Part shown: in pieces, positions 10,346 to 22,200 of the stretch
Layout of the letters: each line of letters opens with the position of its first letter
Numbering within the stretch: position 1 is the first letter of the stretch
Assembly (NCBI GenBank): GCA_028023455.1
Contig: JAQFVV010006221.1
Coordinates: 2,054,001 to 2,118,000 of the forward strand
Reading direction: 5' to 3'
DNA: 64,000 nucleotides
DNA from: Epiperipatus broadwayi
Lineage: Eukaryota > Onychophora > Udeonychophora > Euonychophora > Peripatidae
Notes under the pieces: model-generated
Seen by the model: only the letters and a program-made list of their open reading frames with translations
Databases searched by the model: none
What the model was told of the DNA's origin: nothing
Program-made: the position numbers and the translations under genes

Positions 10346-13300
10346 TAATAAAGAATATAGATGATAGTAATTTTATATAGATTTGGTAATGCAGTAAGAA
10401 AGATAAAGTTATAATACTTCATAGAGATAGTACTCTTCTTACGAATATTTAAAAAATTTTAAAACACAAAACATTTACATTAAATTATATCAATTTATTG
10501 TAGATTCATGGAGTTGTTACATCATTAAATCTGAATCGGAAATTATTTTTTGATATTTAAAACTTCTGATTTATTTCTATTAATCATGTTTCATTAGTCT
10601 GTCTTGATTGTATTATAGCAATCTTTTATAGGTTTCATTAACTTTCATATTATTAAAAAACATCTCTATGTATTTCTTAGACTTTTCCTATGTAGTTACA
10701 CAATTTTATTTGAAGCATTTTTTTCATTGTAGGAAAAAAAAATATTCTTGTCATTTGAACAACTTAAAAATTATGAATTTATTTTCATTTACTAAATTTT
10801 TGTTAATAACAAAACTTAAAATGGTAGATATATACATATTAATATATTAAACTGATGCATATCACTGGTGGTTATTATCAACAAATATCATAATAATCTA
10901 ATTTATGTATATACAATTTAAAATCAACTATTTTATTATTTACTAATATAGATACAATATTAATTGGATATTCTTAGTTTGTGAACTTTTCAAGATTACC
11001 GTTTTTCCTGATCAAAATAATTCAATAATACATTTTCCCTCTTCGACTTTAGAAATCTTCCATGTCTTAAAGCATCCATACGTTGTGGAAAATTTAAATA
11101 TTTAAAATAATATATTTATTAATTTTAATTTATATTGTATATAGATATTGTATTTGTTTTTTTATATTATAATAAAAAATAAAAAAAGTTTACCAAACTG
11201 ATTCATCTTTTTTTTTTTTAATTTAACAGAAGTTTGTTTGTATAAGCCATTGTCAACTTTATATTGAAAGATGATTTAGGATTTTTTTTACTTTCTCTTT
11301 TAATCTTTTCTTATTTTACTCCAAATTTTTTAAAAAAAATGAAACTGAGATAGTTTGTAGATAAGTATTTTTTTTAAAAACTAATTGAAAAATAAGATTG
11401 ACTAAATAAAGTGTATTTTATTTTGTCAATGTCTGCATATCCAAGATGAAATGAAAAATATTAATTCACTAAAGTGTAATTCATTCTAAATAAATAAAGT
11501 TTGAAGATCACTAATCTTTATAATTTTGACCTGATAATAGAAGTAAACTGTTCAGATATAGTGTTGTTGATTAACTGTTTTCTATTTTTACTACATTCAT
11601 GTAATCATATATCTTAATATAATTGACACATTTTCATAAGCAGTTAAGTTTAATGGACTTAATATATAAATATATCAAATACATTATTGTTAATCAAACA
11701 TAATTTTTTTTGTAAACAAACTATTTAGGCGTAATAGCCAAACATAAATTATTAATATAATTATTTAGAGGTCAGTATGTCTGAGAATTAAAAGCAATTT
11801 GATCTTGCGTACACTGAGTGAACAGCAGTCATTTTACTAATACTTGAAGCAGATAAATTGATGTTAATCTATGGTATAAATCCTCTCTGATTTTTTTTTT
11901 CTCAACAATTATCATCTGCATGCTAATTTATTTCAAATTGTGCGTTCACATTGGTTAATTTTCCCACTTCTTTGATTCTAAATATTTAATGACTTGCTTC
12001 TAGCTGAACTATTTTTAAAAACAAATATTATCTCTTTAAAATATTTACCTTTATTAGTAATAAAAAAAAACAATACCTTTAATGAACTTAATAAAACTAC
12101 AATTTAAATCATTTTCATTTAAATTTTATACAGATTAAATTCGAGATTAATCCTATGAACTTTTAATCACAAAATTCAGAACATAGTGTTAGTTATTTAA
12201 TTTGGAAAATAAATTAATATTTCACCATTGCTAACTAATACCAGATGTGCACAGACATCATTATTCATCTATATAAAGCATATTTTATTTATAAGGTCAA
12301 ATTTCTTCCATATAAATTTAAATGTTATTAATTACTTTTTAACCGATATTATTAAATGATCATCCTTTAGTATTTTATCTTTTATATACCTTTGAAAATA
12401 AATATTTAACAAGATCTAGCCTTTATACTATTTTCAATTAACTAATGTCCAGGTTCCAATTCTAGGGTAACTAAAATGACTATTGTTTTTTATATTTTAA
12501 TAAGTAAACATTTTTTTGATTTTATAAAATTCAAAATTATACATCTTAAAATTTACTCCCAATTTGCTTTATAATGGGGTGTACTAATGAAAAGGGCATA
12601 ATATATATATATATTGTTTTTTTCTAATTATTTTTATTCCAATTTAAGTTTTATCCAATAGCTATCCCATAAATAATGGAGATATCTTGAATTCTTTTTT
12701 TTCATTTTATAATTGTTATTTTTTCTAAGTTCAATTTATTTATAAAACTTAATTTTCAGTCTTCTTTAAATATTTGTTTTTTTTTTTTATGTTTAGTTCA
12801 ATCAAAAAATGAGTCTAGCTTTTTCATTAATTGCTGATCTTCAAAAAAGTATTTATTGAGACAATGCTATTTTATATAAGTTTAATTCCGTCAGTCATAT
12901 CTTCTTTCAAAAAAAAAAAGTGTCATTACTTTTGGTAAAATAATTCTCCAAAAATCATCCAAATTATTTATACTGAGTATTTCTTTTTTAGAATAATATT
13001 TATTGTTACAGAATTTGACTTTTTTTATTAATTGGGATTAAAAATTATTTTTCTCTATAACAGTTTTTAATTTTGTATTAGGCACTAATTTGACCTATTA
13101 AATATTCTTTCTAGAATTGAGCATTTCAATTCATTCATTATTTTTTGAATGACAAAGTAAGATGATTTGACTAATCAATGATTTTAATTTTTTTCTTTTT
13201 AATTTTTGTATAATTATTCTGGTGCTGATCTCTGTCTTTATAGATTCTGTCACATTCCATCTTTTTCTGAACTTGCTTTAGTGTTCTTCCTATTCCTAAG

Positions 13301-13500
13301 ATGTGTATGTGATTTGAGATTTATCTTTCTTAACCTATTTATTATGATATGCATTGTATTTATCTGTTTTAATCAATCTGGGTTTTTTTCATGCGGCTTG
13401 AATATTGATCTTATTATCTTTTTATCTAGAAATTACTTCTTTTTAGAATCCTCAGTTTTTCAAAAAAGATATTAATAAATAACTTCTTTAAAAAATAATA
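10346..13500. other. Intron A-B, no recognisable feature
   Basis: AT-rich DNA with poly-T and poly-A runs. Open frames here are short, hydrophobic and low-complexity, as expected from T-rich DNA. I see no repeat or gene that I can support. Confidence 0.5.
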
Positions 13501-13510
13501 ATAATTATAT

Positions 13511-13615
13511 AAATTTATTGCTCAAAAGTTCATACGAAGTTGAAGCACCAGAAATGTCAGAACTGAATGCTGGAGAGTCTAACATTCTACCTTCACTCTA
13601 AACCATACAGGGCAA
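13511..13615. repeat. Degenerate ~105-bp interspersed repeat
   Basis: TTTATTGCTC...TTCAT...GAAGT...CCAGAA...CTAAACCATACAGG resembles two adjacent blocks at 24494-24610 and 24623-24735. Shared elements are TTATTG/TTATTT, a GAAGTCTGAACACC-like stretch, a CCAGAGTGACAATCC-like stretch and a final GTACTAAACCGTGC-like end. It may be an old SINE. No clear polymerase III boxes survive. Confidence 0.35.
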
Positions 13616-16547
13616 TAACTTCATTCAGTTTACGTTGATAATCTTGTAATCGTATGTTTATTTTATATATATTTAGTTCTTTTTTCACTCACTATATTTT
13701 GAATAATTAGTTCATTCTTTAGTGATTTGTTTTCAATGAAAAAAAAAAAGTTTCTAGGTATGAAAGCTTGTAAAAAGTCTAAATACTATTGCAAATGAAC
13801 AAACTTGTGATTATATTTTGTTTAGAATATGTTTGGACTGCTAGTTCCAGTCCTACAAAACTCTAAATTTTCGCAGTGTTGGATATTTATTTTATGGAAT
13901 ATAATATGTAGTAATAGTTACGTGAATTTAAGTTCAATGGTGTTCACATGTATTTTAAACCTTCTAATGGTATAATTTTTTTAGAAACGCAATGTTGAAC
14001 ATGTTCTGAGTTTACAGTTTCAGCAACATATTCATTTCTAGAGATAACAAAAATTATAAAAACTTTCAGTCCAAGTGATATTTTACAAAAGAACTCGATA
14101 CCGAAATAGAGGGAAGAGATTTTCAAATTAAGAAGTCATTAATGTTTTATAGCCCTTAAGAAATAGTGTGTCGTTTACAAATAGTTGTGATTTAAGCAAC
14201 TGAAATAAAGAGTGCTTAGAGAAGGAATTCATTTATGACATTAAAATGGCAAGATGTCTCAGCCAATTATAACACTAGAGAATATTAATTACTATTAATA
14301 TTCTGAACAAGCATCCTGACAGCTTTTTTAAATAATGACTTTGAATTATCTGCTGCCTTTGAATGACCTAAAAGTACTATTCAGTCATTGAAATTAATCT
14401 TTATCATTCTTTATTTTGGTCATTTTCATGATATCTTCTGATTCTTTTCTCTATCAAATCAATATTCAGGAGGTAGTTTGTAAAAGAAACTTTTAAACTT
14501 TAAGCAATTTATGAATCTATGGCTTTATGAACATCTTGTGTACAGTTTTCCTCATTGTTTTTCCATTAATCCACTAGTTTGATAAACTATTGAAAATTCT
14601 GATGCCTCATTTGACCTGTTGTTATCAACATTAATTCTGCCTTCTGTATGGACAAAACGGTTATCATATAGACTAATTGTGTTTTGTATTATCATGATTT
14701 TGCTTTATATATTTTATGCTTTAATGCTGGGCCTAAATATTTTTATTAATTGATTGTTGGTTTTATTCTCTACTTTACATTTGTTCATTTAAATAATTTT
14801 ACATATATGCAAATGTATATATACGTCAATGCAAATTCAGAGAGACAAAAAATTATTAAAAAGATAGTATTACCTTTAGAAATGCTTTAATGAATTTAAA
14901 TTATAATTTGCTAATCATATTAAAGTATTGATAGACTTTGAAAGGTTCAAAATTAAATTAGATTAATAAGATAACTGATACTCTGCTAAGAACTGCAGCA
15001 AACACAGCTGCACTTACGAAGAAAAGAAGGAATAAGATAATATTTAAAAATAATTCATTACTATGAATCGAATATCTGGAGTTGTATAATATGAAATGAA
15101 AAAAGATTAATGATGATATAAAAAATATAACTGTAAATTTGCAAGGAAAGTTACAAAAGATAATAAAAGTTTCAAAAGTATAAAAGAAACATTTTGGTAT
15201 TAGAAGAAAAATTATTTCAATAATAATAAAAAAAGTTGGAATTATTACTAAAAAGAGGATTATATAATATGAAATGTGTGGAAGAATTTCACAAAGAATT
15301 GTACAGCAATAAAGAAGCAAGATAAGAAAACAATCACAACCATTACTATCTCTTCAGAATTGATAAGCATTTAAATGAAGAGATGAGATATGTAATTAAA
15401 TCTGTAAACAAGGAGAAGGTTCCAGCAAATGATTGACTTATTATTGATATTTTAAAAGAAGCAGGTTAAGAAATAAAAAAACTATTAAGCAAAGTTTCAT
15501 ATCAAATGTTTATATGATTATGATATACCAGGTAATTGGAAGAATACTGTAATAATATTGATATTTAAGAAAGATAATAATAAAGATATTAGAAATTACA
15601 AACTTATTAGCCTTTATCATTTTTATACAAAGTCTTCATCAAAATAATTTGGGATTCAAACCAATCAAAAGAACGAGTTGGATATAAAAGTAGTTTGACC
15701 ATAGTGTATCACATCCAAGTATTGAGCAAAGTTATAGAAAGAACCAATGAATATGATTGTTATTATGCTACGGATTTGTAGATTATGAGAAGGCATTTTA
15801 TTCTATAATCATTTCCACAGTGAATAAAGCTTTGGACCATCAAGTCATAAACTTAGGATATTGTTATATTCTATGAAAATGTTATTAAAATACAGTAGTA
15901 GTGATTATATTACATGGTGACATAACAAGATTAACATTGGTAAGGATATATAGTAGGATGATTCCATTTCTCCAAAACATTTTACAGCAGTTTTAAAACA
16001 CAAGAAATATTTGTGGATTACAACATGAAACTAAGGGAATAAAAATATGTAGAGTTTATTTAAATTATCTAAATTTTGTAGATGATGTGGTTATTTTACA
16101 AATAATGTTTCTGAACTTCAGGAAATATTGCAAGAGTTATCAGATGAAAATTTAAAAAAGTAGATCTAAAGATAAATATTAAAAAAGATTAATGTAATGT
16201 TCAATAGATTTTCTCAGAAAATGAAAATAAAAATTGATAATCATGAATTAAAAGCTAACAATTACAAATATTTTAGTTATATTATCAGTGCATATGGATA
16301 ATGGATGAAATTAATTATATAGATTTAAACTTGAATGTAGGGCTTTTGGTAGAAATAATTTAATATTAAAAGAAAATATGCCTGTTTCTGAAAATAAAAT
16401 ATTTTAGTAGATATGTTTTATCATTTCTTACTTATGAGTCTGAGATTTGAACTCCATCAGAAGAATAATACAATATCATATAATACTAAATCATCCATGC
16501 ACTTTACTACTGTTACGCAATGCTTTATTTACCACTCTCTTTTACTG

Positions 16548-16586
16548 TTTACAGTTTCGATTGCCCCAGCAATCTTCTTCAGAACT
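16548..16586 (-). ncRNA. Hammerhead ribozyme motif, PLE-2 3' end (type I)
   Basis: On the - strand: CUGAAGA (16582-16576), one extra A, a perfect 6-bp stem II GAUUGC/GCAAUC with loop UGGG, then GAAAC (16558-16554) and GUA as the cleavage triplet. The short stem I GUU/AAC flanks the core. Stem III is minimal, as described for PLE hammerheads, which are thought to act as dimers. The extra A before stem II is non-standard. The motif is antisense to ICE2. Confidence 0.65.
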
Positions 16587-17057
16587 ACAACATAATACAA
16601 ACATATGAATATAAATATACATGAACATATAATTTACATTCTATATATACATCTTATAGTCATCATCTATTTATTATTTTTTAAATATTATAATTTTTTT
16701 GTTTACATTCTATATTTATTAATTAAAATCTCTTATAAACATATACTATTTTTATTCTTTATTTTATTTTACTCTTATTAATCTTTAAATACTTAACTCT
16801 AACTTAATATCTTATATATTTTACATTATTATTATTCATTTCACTAACAATCAATATTTATAATTTATTCACTCAATAATTTATAATTTATTTTAATCTA
16901 TAATATTATTTTAACAACTGAAACATACAGGCTTATTTTATACCTGTGTTTATATATGTAATACATAGGGTATATGAGCACAGTCTTTCACATGACCCAC
17001 CACTCTCTCATAACAATGATACACTTGAACACATATATGTTGAAAAGATAAATAATC

Positions 17058-17101
17058 ACCAATATACATATTTCATGCTAAACCAGCAATCATCAGTTGG
17101 T
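17058..17101 (-). ncRNA. Hammerhead ribozyme, P5 left arm, core intact
   Basis: - strand order: stem I ACCAA (17101-17097), CUGAUGA (17096-17090), stem II UGCU/AGCA with loop GGUUU and a U-U mismatch at its base, GAAA, a short AU-rich stem III, cleavage triplet AUA, then stem I UUGGU (17062-17058). All invariant positions are present and stem I pairs perfectly over 5 bp. AUA is an allowed but weaker NUH triplet. The motif is antisense to ICE2. Confidence 0.75.
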
Positions 17102-17546
17102 CCAGATTACCATCTCTACACATATATGCTATAAGTGCTCAGATATATATTAAGATAGCTAATCCTCATACTTTAATGGACAGGCTTCAATCTACTCCAC
17201 ACCCCAACTCTTCAACCATCCATCCAATTGAAAATCTGATGATGGAATGCTCAAAGGCCACCCTGAGGCTGAGATTCTTGTCACACCCATGTCCATCCCT
17301 TGTATATGTATTAAATGGATTATGTCCTGTACATGAGGGGTCGATTGACCTTAGGTCAACATGGGTGTGACAAGAATCTCAGCCTCAGGGTGGCCATTCA
17401 GCATTCCATCAGATTTTCAATTGGATGGACGGTTGAAGAGTTGGGGTGTGGAGTAGATTGAAGCCTGTCCATTAAAGTATGAGGATTGGCTATCTTAATA
17501 TATATCTGAGCACTTATAGCATATATGTGTAGAGATGGTAATCTGG

Positions 17547-17589
17547 ACCAACTGATGATTGCTGGTTTAGCATGAATACATATATTGGT
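17547..17589 (+). ncRNA. Hammerhead motif, P5 right arm, broken box
   Basis: The same layout as the left arm on the + strand: ACCAA, CUGAUGA (17552-17558), UGCU/AGCA, closing UUGGU at 17585-17589. The second box has lost one A and reads GAAU instead of GAAA, which should abolish cleavage. It lies in the sense orientation of ICE2 intron A-B. Confidence 0.7.
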
Positions 17590-18289
17590 GATTATTTATC
17601 TTTTCAACATATATGTATTCAAGTGTATCAGTGTTATGAGATAGGGTGGAGAGTGGTGGGTCGTGTGAAAGTCTGTGCTCATATACCCTATATAATATTA
17701 TTTTAAACACATTTTAACCCATCTTTTACTTATATCTCCTAACTTCAAGTGCTAAATTCAAATTTTAAAAATTTACTCTTATACTTTTAGTAGTTACCTC
17801 TTTAAATTTTGCACTTATGTTATTAGCAGCTTCGTCTTTCTATTTTTTATATAAACTAAATTTTTTTATTTTTTACTTTATTTCAAAATTTTTTTCAGGC
17901 CCAAATCTCTATTCAAAATTGGCTTAATATTATTAATATAAATAGCTTCTTATTTTTCTATCCCTTTTATTATCTGTAAATGGTATCATCCTTATAGAAT
18001 TGTATTTAACAATACAAAGTTCAATGAAATAGAGAGAAATTATATGGTGAGAATAATAAGAAAGGATCCAACACATTGTGAGTAGAATGACAATAGATGG
18101 ACACTTGAAATCTTGAACTGGATTTTAAGAGATTGTAAAAAATCTAGCAAATGACCACATGTGAGATAGATAAGATCAAGTAAGAATGTTTATTGGTGTG
18201 ATGTGGTTAATTTGTGGATAAAAAAAAATGAATTACATTTGGAGAAATCATCTTGCATTGGTTCTGTAGTGATTGAATATGATGATGAG

Positions 18290-19700
18290 GATCAATAAAT
18301 CTAAAAAATTACTTATTTATTATCTGACAGTTTTTGACTATATATATATCTGTTCTGTTATTACTACCACTGACTTTTTTTCTTGTCCTTCTATTATAAT
18401 TATACTGGTATTATGGTATATTTCTATAACATGAATGAACAATCTGCCAAGTACAACAAAATAACCACATTTTGAAAGTCTGGCAATTTTTTAAAAAAAA
18501 ATCCTTTACTAATTATTTCCATATTTTGGGGAACAGAAAAAGTTTAAGTAGATTAATCAAATATATAAGTATTTGTTGAGAAAACTCAAGTGAGTCATTA
18601 TACCCAAAAGTTTCTGTACTATATATTCATATATATTTGCTATTATGTATTAATATTATAAAGCTGGGAAATAATATTTTTCTGGGTGATGCAGTAATAT
18701 ATTTACACAATGGCTGATTAAGTTTGCTACCCAATAGGGTTGGTGAAATTACAAATTATTTATTTGTTGATTAATAATAATCAGTTCTAAATAAAATCTA
18801 ATTTCAAACTATATTATTTTGCCTATGAAAGATCGAATACTGTTTACTATTAGTAATTTTCTGCTCTGAGCTTGCAAATGCTTGTCTGCATTCAATAAAC
18901 AGTGTACATTATGAGTTATTGCTCCAAGAGTAATTTAAACCAGTCAATTATTGATCTGAATAGGTACTAGTGAACTGGCTTAATAGCAATTTCAATAAAC
19001 CATTCCAGTAATTGATTATGCTCAAGTAAATTCCAGCTTTTATAGACAACTCCCCTACCTTAATATAAACTGTATTGGATTCACTAATCAATTTGTTTGA
19101 TTGGTCTGATGTGCCTTTGACTGGTTTTTTATTATTCTTTAATTGGTCAGCCATATAATCTGAATCCAATAAAAAGAGCTCTGTAGTTTGAATGAGTCTA
19201 TTATTGAAAGTGATTCTTTAGAAGAATCTACAATTTTTGACTTAGTAAGAAAATCTTAGAATTATAATTGATGTACATCTTTAGGGTCACATTCAATTAG
19301 ATGGCCAGTGGCATGAGATTTGTGATGTCTGGTCCCTTATTATGAGAGAATGAAAGAATACAGAGGGGAGATAGAAAAATACTTTGTAACAGGCATACAG
19401 TATTAGTTTTTGGAAACTTAGCCCTCATATCTGAAGATTATTTCATTGCTCCAATTATCTTCCTGTTGATAGCCTGAATTAAGCATTCAACTAATCATTC
19501 GATATTATTCATTAAAATGTCATTTAGCTATTTTTAGTGGGAGAGTTAACATTAATATGGATTAATCACTAATAAATATTATTTATGAAAATATAAGCTA
19601 CTTATTAGTTGTTGTTTTTTTAGAAATATATTTTTATTTTGATCATATATTGTTTTTATTTGCTGTACTTTAGTGATCCTTTTATAAAATTAAATTATTC
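18290..19700. other. Intron DNA before exon B, nothing recognised
   Basis: A - strand open stretch at 18948-19169 has no recognisable motif or splice context and is probably chance. I see no repeats of note. Confidence 0.45.
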
Positions 19701-19730
19701 AATCTATAAACATAATTATATATTTCATAG

Positions 19731-19850
19731 GAACTGGAGAAAAAAGTTGTTGCAGAACAAGAAGATTTTATTAAATATGCTCTTAGAACTGGTCATAATT
19801 CTTTCAAAGATTACTCATTTGTGAATGAAAAAATTAATCAGTATGTAGAA
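19731..19850 (+). CDS. ICE2: ICE2 exon B
   Basis: Acceptor TATTTCATAG ends at 19730 and the strong donor GTAAGTTT starts at 19851. The exon is exactly 40 codons, phase 0 at both ends. It begins ELEKKVVAEQEDFIKYAL and continues FKDYSFVNEKINQYVE, a helical segment that aligns with the KKHVNEEVTEFLKFL region of vertebrate ICE2. Nothing in it is truncated or shifted. Confidence 0.8.
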
Positions 19851-20560
19851 GTAAGTTTACACATATATATGTGTGAGTGTATGATATTAAGATTTGTACA
19901 TTAATATAAACATTAGATATTTAATATTAATATGCAAATGTTATATATATCTAATAGTATTTTGCTCTATTATCAGAAGAAATGCTAACTTATTATATGT
20001 AATATAACATTTTTCACTTATTTTTACACTTAAAGGCATAATTGTTATTAAATCTTATTTATTTTCCAGTTCTTTTATAGCAATGCATACTGATAATTTT
20101 ATAATAATAATAAAAAAAACATCTATGTAATCTTATATTGATCATAGGATGTTGAAAGTCCAAGTCCTCTTTCAAAATGGATTCTCAAAAATAATCATTC
20201 ATGTTAATTATAAGTTTATTCATCAGGTAATAGTAAAAGTAGAATGTTAAAGATTTATCTATAAGTAAGCATGTTGGTTTTACAATAAAGTAAGAATTTG
20301 TTAAGAAATTGGATGTTGTCTATAGAATATAACTTGACTAGAATTTTGAATGCTGAACTTTACTTACTCAAACAGTTAATTATATAAAATATTTCTCTAA
20401 ACAATGTAAGAACATAGAATATAATATCATATGATCACAATCTCTTATGCTAGCACATAACTTATTAAACAGGCAAAACGATCCATGTGCCAACCAGAGT
20501 AATCAGTGGATGCCAGAAGACTTGTGCATAAAATCCCCATCTAGTGCCTACTCATACAAT

Positions 20561-20602
20561 ATCCTAGACTAGTTTCTGGCTTGTGGCCTTCATCAGTGAG
20601 GA
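20561..20602 (-). ncRNA. Hammerhead motif, P1 copy 1 left arm, core kept
   Basis: - strand: CUGAUGA (20596-20590), stem II GGC/GCC flanked by an A-A mismatch with loop CACAA, GAAAC (20576-20572), UA, GUC (20569-20567). The catalytic residues all fit. Stem I is damaged by a one-base loss relative to the family pairing UCCUCA/UGGGGA, so activity is doubtful. Confidence 0.6.
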
Positions 20603-21171
20603 GCCTTGGATCTGAGAGCACTGCACCTAGATCTTAAGGTCTAATGCAACCCTCCAGCAGCCACCTTTTATCTCTACTTAACTACAAAACTATGAGAATG
20701 AAATTGAAAACACAATAATATTTTCAATCTAAGCTCAATAGCTTATATAGCCATATGGGTCTGAACTTAGTTCAGCACCCATACATTTTGGGGTCTTTGG
20801 CTCATTAACATCCATTGATTACTCTGATTGGTACAGACTGGCACTATTGTATGGAGAGTTTTGCCTGTTTAACAACAATTATGTACTGTCATAAGAGATG
20901 GTGATCATATGATGTTTAGTGGTTTAACACCAATCCTGCCTAATAGGATAGTTGTGGCTATGGTTGTTAAAGAGCCAAAGACACCAACATGTATAGGTGC
21001 TGGACTGAGTTCAGACCCATATTACTATATAAGCTATTGAGCTTAGATTGAAAAGATTATTGTGTTTTCAATTTCATTCTCATAGTTTTGTAGTTAAGTA
21101 GAGATAAAAGGTGGCTGCTGGAGGGTTGTATAGATTCTAAGATCTAGGTGCAGTGCTCTCAGATCCAAGGT

Positions 21172-21213
21172 TCCTCACTGGCGAAGGCCACAAGCCAGAA
21201 ACTAGTCTGTGGA
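21172..21213 (+). ncRNA. Hammerhead motif, P1 copy 1 right arm, broken core
   Basis: + strand: stem I UCCUCA/UGUGGA (one mismatch), first box CUGGCGA (21178-21184, the invariant A replaced by G), stem II GGC/GCC, GAAAC and GUC intact. The A-to-G change should inactivate it. It is sense to ICE2. Confidence 0.6.
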
Positions 21214-21382
21214 TATTGAATGAGTAGGCACTAGATAGGGATTTTATGCACAAGCCTTCTGACATCCATTGATTACTGTGATTGGCACAGGGTGGCACTA
21301 CTGTATGGAGAGATTTGCCTGTTAACATAGAATATAGTTGATTTGATAGTGACTAAGTGCTTTATTTACTTGTGACTGAAAG

Positions 21383-22200
21383 GTTAAATTTATTTTGTGT
21401 AATGCACAATTCTCCCAATGTCAATCCTTCAAAGGCGTTTTACGAGATAACTCAAAGCCGCTTCAAGTCGCTTGAAATTCCGTCATTTTTAACGCTACCG
21501 TTAAGATTTTGCACTTTTTTTAAAGGTTAAAAAAAGTTCCATAAGATGCTGCCCTCTTCTGAATTATTTTACAAGTAAAAAATCAATACTATTCAAATTT
21601 TAAGTATAACAAAGGAAGAGGGCAGTCCGTCCTTGATGCTGATTGGCTGTTAACCATTAAGGACAAAGAAAAACGCTTGTCAATAACTAAATCTAATACG
21701 ATTTCTTTTGTTTCATTTCGAAAGTGATAAACGAATGTTTTAGACCATTTTAAAAGTATTTTTTGACATATAAATTATTTTGATAAAATATGCTAAAAAT
21801 AAAATTATTTTAGAAAAATAGTTAAGACTTTAGCAAAAATTATTTACTTTTCCGCAACGTAAAATTGGGAAAGAAATCACTGATGTCAGCAAAACTTTTT
21901 AGTTGGTGAGTAACGTTCGTTTTAGATTTGCCGCTATCGAATATTTTTATATTTATAAATAAAAAATTATTTTTGAAAAAACTTTCGTTCACTTTCATAA
22001 CCTGACAAATTATTAATATACTTTTTACAAACGAAACTAAAGTGAATATAATATTAAAAGTTGAATATATTTTGACAGTTGAGTTTGTGAATTGACCAAT
22101 TAAAAGTTTAGACTTTTACCTCACTCGGCCAATAAAATAATCAGCGCTGAAAGAGTTAAATTTATTTTGTGTAATGCACATTTCTCCCAATGTCCTGTGC
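21383..22200. mobile_element. Second piggyBac-like element copy with flanking ~40-bp direct repeats
   Basis: About 21420-22154 is a diverged copy of the element at 4342-5087 (shared CCCTCTTCTGAATTATT, TTTACTTTTC, AACTTTCGTTC and CCAATTAAAAG blocks in the same order). It ends CTGAAAGAG before TTAA. Unlike copy 1 it is bordered by a direct repeat of about 40 bp that begins TTAAATTTATTTTGTGTAA (21384 and about 22155). This is much longer than a 4-bp piggyBac duplication, so a secondary duplication or a flanking partial copy is likely. Confidence 0.6.

Larger units (their letters stand above)
16968..17690. mobile_element. P5 inverted-repeat element with a hammerhead in each arm
   Basis: Arms 16968-about 17308 and about 17362-17690 are inverted copies at high identity (GGGTATATGAGCAC against GTGCTCATATACCC), separated by about 50 bp. 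The element sits inside PLE-2. Neither arm encodes a recognisable protein. Each arm has a hammerhead motif (17058-17101 on -, 17547-17589 on +). Related single-arm DNA occurs at 8728-9093 and in the tandem dimer at 44813-45535. It may be a non-autonomous retrozyme-like or PLE-derived element inserted as a head-to-head pair. Confidence 0.7.
16475..18015 (-). mobile_element. PLE-2: Penelope-like element 3' part nested in RTE-3
   Basis: Read on the - strand, 17955-17880 encodes EAIYINNIKPILNRDLGLK and then a stop, the usual end of a PLE GIY-YIG domain. Further downstream on the same strand, after the P5 palindrome inserted at 16968-17690, comes a hammerhead motif (16586-16548) and the terminal block shared with the P4 repeats (ATATAATACTAAAT end at about 16480). 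This order, GIY-YIG then hammerhead then terminus, is what is known for PLEs. It links the P4 small repeats to PLE ends. Confidence 0.65.
14930..18285 (+). mobile_element. RTE-3: degenerate RTE LINE, split by PLE-2
   Basis: From about 14930 the sequence follows RTE-1 from the linker through the reverse transcriptase with many stops and indels (for example FGISPL-type and NYKLISL remnants, and FVDDVVIL at about 16075). It reaches the LTYESEI region at about 16440. At about 16474 it is interrupted by PLE-2. RTE sequence resumes at about 18015 and continues to the 3' end, where GATGATGAGGATC at about 18280 is the worn tail. It is clearly older than RTE-1. The short repeat AATACA on both sides of the PLE may be its target duplication. 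Confidence 0.75.
20467..21325. mobile_element. P1 inverted-repeat element, copy 1, hammerhead in each arm
   Basis: The ends are ACAGGCAAAAC (left) and GTTTTGCCTGTT-like (right). The arms run inwards through AATCAATGGATGCCAGAAG, AATCCCCATCTAGTGCC, the hammerhead and GCAACCCTCCAGCAGCCACC, and meet near 20880-20930. Other copies lie at 42815-43632 and 47349-48295, with partial ones at 30385-30536 and 32490-32610. There is no protein-coding signal. The monomer of about 400-470 bp with one hammerhead resembles animal retrozymes or PLE pseudo-LTRs. Confidence 0.75.

Noticed and set aside
18948-19169. 73-codon - strand open frame
   Set aside because: No recognisable motif, no exon borders, not related to flanking elements.
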